From positions 2,356,001 to 2,420,000 of the forward strand of contig JACKLI010000001.1 in the NCBI GenBank assembly GCA_024235995.1: a stretch of DNA of 64,000 nt. Direction: 5' to 3'. The stretch is from Burkholderiaceae bacterium. Lineage in GTDB: Bacteria; Pseudomonadota; Gammaproteobacteria; Burkholderiales; Burkholderiaceae_C. Positions 62,997 through 64,000 of the stretch are shown one piece after another. The notes below the pieces were generated by a model, which saw only the letters and a list, made by a program, of their open reading frames with translations, ran no database searches and had not been told where the DNA came from. How positions within the stretch are numbered: the stretch's first letter is position 1; each line of letters starts with the position of its first letter. A program made the position numbers and the translations under genes.

Positions 62997-64000
62997 TCAG
63001 TTCAACAGGTCGGCCAGCGTGCGCGCGACGACCTTGGTGGCGCGGCGCAGGTCCTGCAGGTCGACGCGCTCGTCGTTGCGCTTGGCGTGGCTCTCCAGCA
63101 CGGTGCGCGGACCGGCGCCGTAGATGACGCCGGGAATGCCGCGCTCCACGTACAGGCGCACGTCGGTGTACAGCGGGGTGCCGACGGCGGGCGGCTTGGC
63201 GCCGAACACGGCCTCGGCGTTGCGCTGGATGGCCTCCACCAGCGGCTGGTTGCCGGGCAGCGGGGTCATGGCGTTGGCCAGCAGCATGCGCCGCACGTCG
63301 GTGCGCACCGCGTCCTCGCCCTTCACGCCGCGCCAGCGGTTGAAGTGGCGCGTGGCGCCCTCGATCACCTTGCGGATGCGCGCCTCGACCTTGGCCGGGT
63401 CTTCCTCGGGGATCATGCGGCGGTCGAGCTTGAGCACCACCTTGCCGGGAATGACGTTGGTGTTGGTGCCACCCTCGATGCGGCCGATGTTGAGGTACGG
63501 GTGCTCGATGCCAGCCACCTTGGACCTGACCTTCTGATAGACGGTGTTCTCGGCGTACAGCGCGTTCATGATGAACACCGCCGCCTGCAGCGCGTCGACG
63601 CCGGTGCGGGGCACCGCCGCGTGCGCCATCCGGCCCTGGATGGTCACCTCCATCTGCAGGCAGCCGTTGTGCGCGGTCACCACCTCGTAGCTGAAGCCGG
63701 CGGCAATCATCAGGTCGGGCCGGGTCAGGCCCTTCTCCAGCAGCCAGCCGGGGCCCAGCAGGCCGCCAAATTCCTCGTCGTAGGTGAAGTGCAGCTCGAC
63801 CGTGCCGCGCGTGGGCCGGGCCACCGCTTCCAGCGCGCGCACGGCGAAGCTGAAGGTGGAAAAGTCGCTCTTGCTGACGGCGCTGGCGCGGCCGAACAGC
63901 TGGCCGTTCTCGATCTCGGCGCCGTAGGGGTCGTGCGTCCAGCCTTCGCCGGGCGGCACCACGTCGCCATGGGCGTTGAGGGCGATGGTTTTGCCGCCGT
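62997..64000 (-). CDS. M20-family metallopeptidase/deacylase (ArgE/DapE type), 5' end outside window
   Basis: 334 codons are visible. LNAHGDVVPPGEGW holds the first zinc-ligand His and the bridging Asp. YDEEFGGLLGPG holds the catalytic Glu pair, GRMAHAAVPRTGVDA the lid-domain His, and ESHAKRNDERV the final His ligand. Family members hydrolyse N-acyl or N-carbamoyl amino acids, dipeptides or related amides. The adjacent nucleobase permease hints at purine or pyrimidine breakdown (for example a ureido acid hydrolase), which is inference. The frame is open to the window edge. Confidence 0.92.
   Translation of the reverse strand, partial: GGKTIALNAHGDVVPPGEGWTHDPYGAEIENGQLFGRASAVSKSDFSTFSFAVRALEAVARPTRGTVELHFTYDEEFGGLLGPGWLLEKGLTRPDLMIAAGFSYEVVTAHNGCLQMEVTIQGRMAHAAVPRTGVDALQAAVFIMNALYAENTVYQKVRSKVAGIEHPYLNIGRIEGGTNTNVIPGKVVLKLDRRMIPEEDPAKVEARIRKVIEGATRHFNRWRGVKGEDAVRTDVRRMLLANAMTPLPGNQPLVEAIQRNAEAVFGAKPPAVGTPLYTDVRLYVERGIPGVIYGAGPRTVLESHAKRNDERVDLQDLRRATKVVARTLADLLN

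Overview
The window looks like a betaproteobacterial accessory region, most likely from the family Comamonadaceae. Three observations support this. It carries three complete copies and one partial copy of the 3,204-bp Tn3-family element IS1071, which is typical of Comamonas, Delftia, Acidovorax and Variovorax catabolic plasmids and islands. It also has Bug/TctC and TRAP solute receptors, and a high-GC SOS operon imuA-imuB-dnaE2. Species, and chromosome versus plasmid, cannot be decided from the sequence alone.

Layout. 1-2376: end of an IclR regulator, a TRAP solute receptor (dctP) and the 3' half of its permease (dctM), whose 5' half was replaced by a partial IS1071 (copy A, 2377-3382). 3519-4836: an IS3-family element with a 4-bp target duplication. 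5226-12891: an apparently intact catabolic cluster. On the minus strand it has a Baeyer-Villiger monooxygenase, a second TRAP receptor, a KstD-like flavoprotein, an SDR and an HSL-type esterase; on the plus strand, a second SDR and a MarR regulator. A 42-bp interrupted palindrome lies between the two arms. 13536-14049: 3' end of umuC, cut by IS1071 copy B (14050-17253). 17254-24051: a GC-rich, chromosome-like block (TauE/SafE permease, PPOX protein, AhpD-like protein, AraC regulator, acyl-CoA synthetase) with pieces of a diguanylate cyclase at both edges, closed by IS1071 copy C (24052-27255). 27256-30201: insertion-sequence debris (IS3, IS5, IS66, IS110). 31281-38918: a second, damaged catabolic cluster (amidohydrolase fragment, alpha/beta hydrolase, luciferase-like monooxygenase, flavin reductase, LysR regulator, acyl-CoA synthetase split by an IS30 element, truncated acyl-CoA dehydrogenase). 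38932-39414: integrase fragment, integrase-site-like repeats, 3' half of tRNA-Thr(CGT) and a terminator. 39519-48961: lipase-like lipoprotein gene split by an IS21 element, Bug receptor, DUF1254 protein, CoA transferase and an SMP-30 gene cut by IS1071 copy D (48962-52165). 52166-53261: end of a Tn21-like transposon and a second integrase fragment. 53262-55783: second, oppositely oriented copy of the IS21 element. 55938-61173: imuA-imuB-dnaE2 with a LexA box. 61461-64000: xanthine/uracil-type permease and an M20 peptidase that runs off the window.

How the genes may work together (inference). SDR, KstD-like dehydrogenase, Baeyer-Villiger monooxygenase and esterase fit the sequence alcohol to ketone to (unsaturated) ketone to ester or lactone to hydroxy acid, with a TRAP receptor for uptake. 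In the second cluster, the flavin monooxygenase and reductase, hydrolase, acyl-CoA ligase and acyl-CoA dehydrogenase fit ring oxidation followed by CoA-dependent beta-oxidation. IS1071, IS21, IS30 and tyrosine integrases have assembled, cut and rearranged these modules. No IS1071 copy keeps a target duplication, whereas the IS3, IS5, IS30 and first IS21 insertions do.
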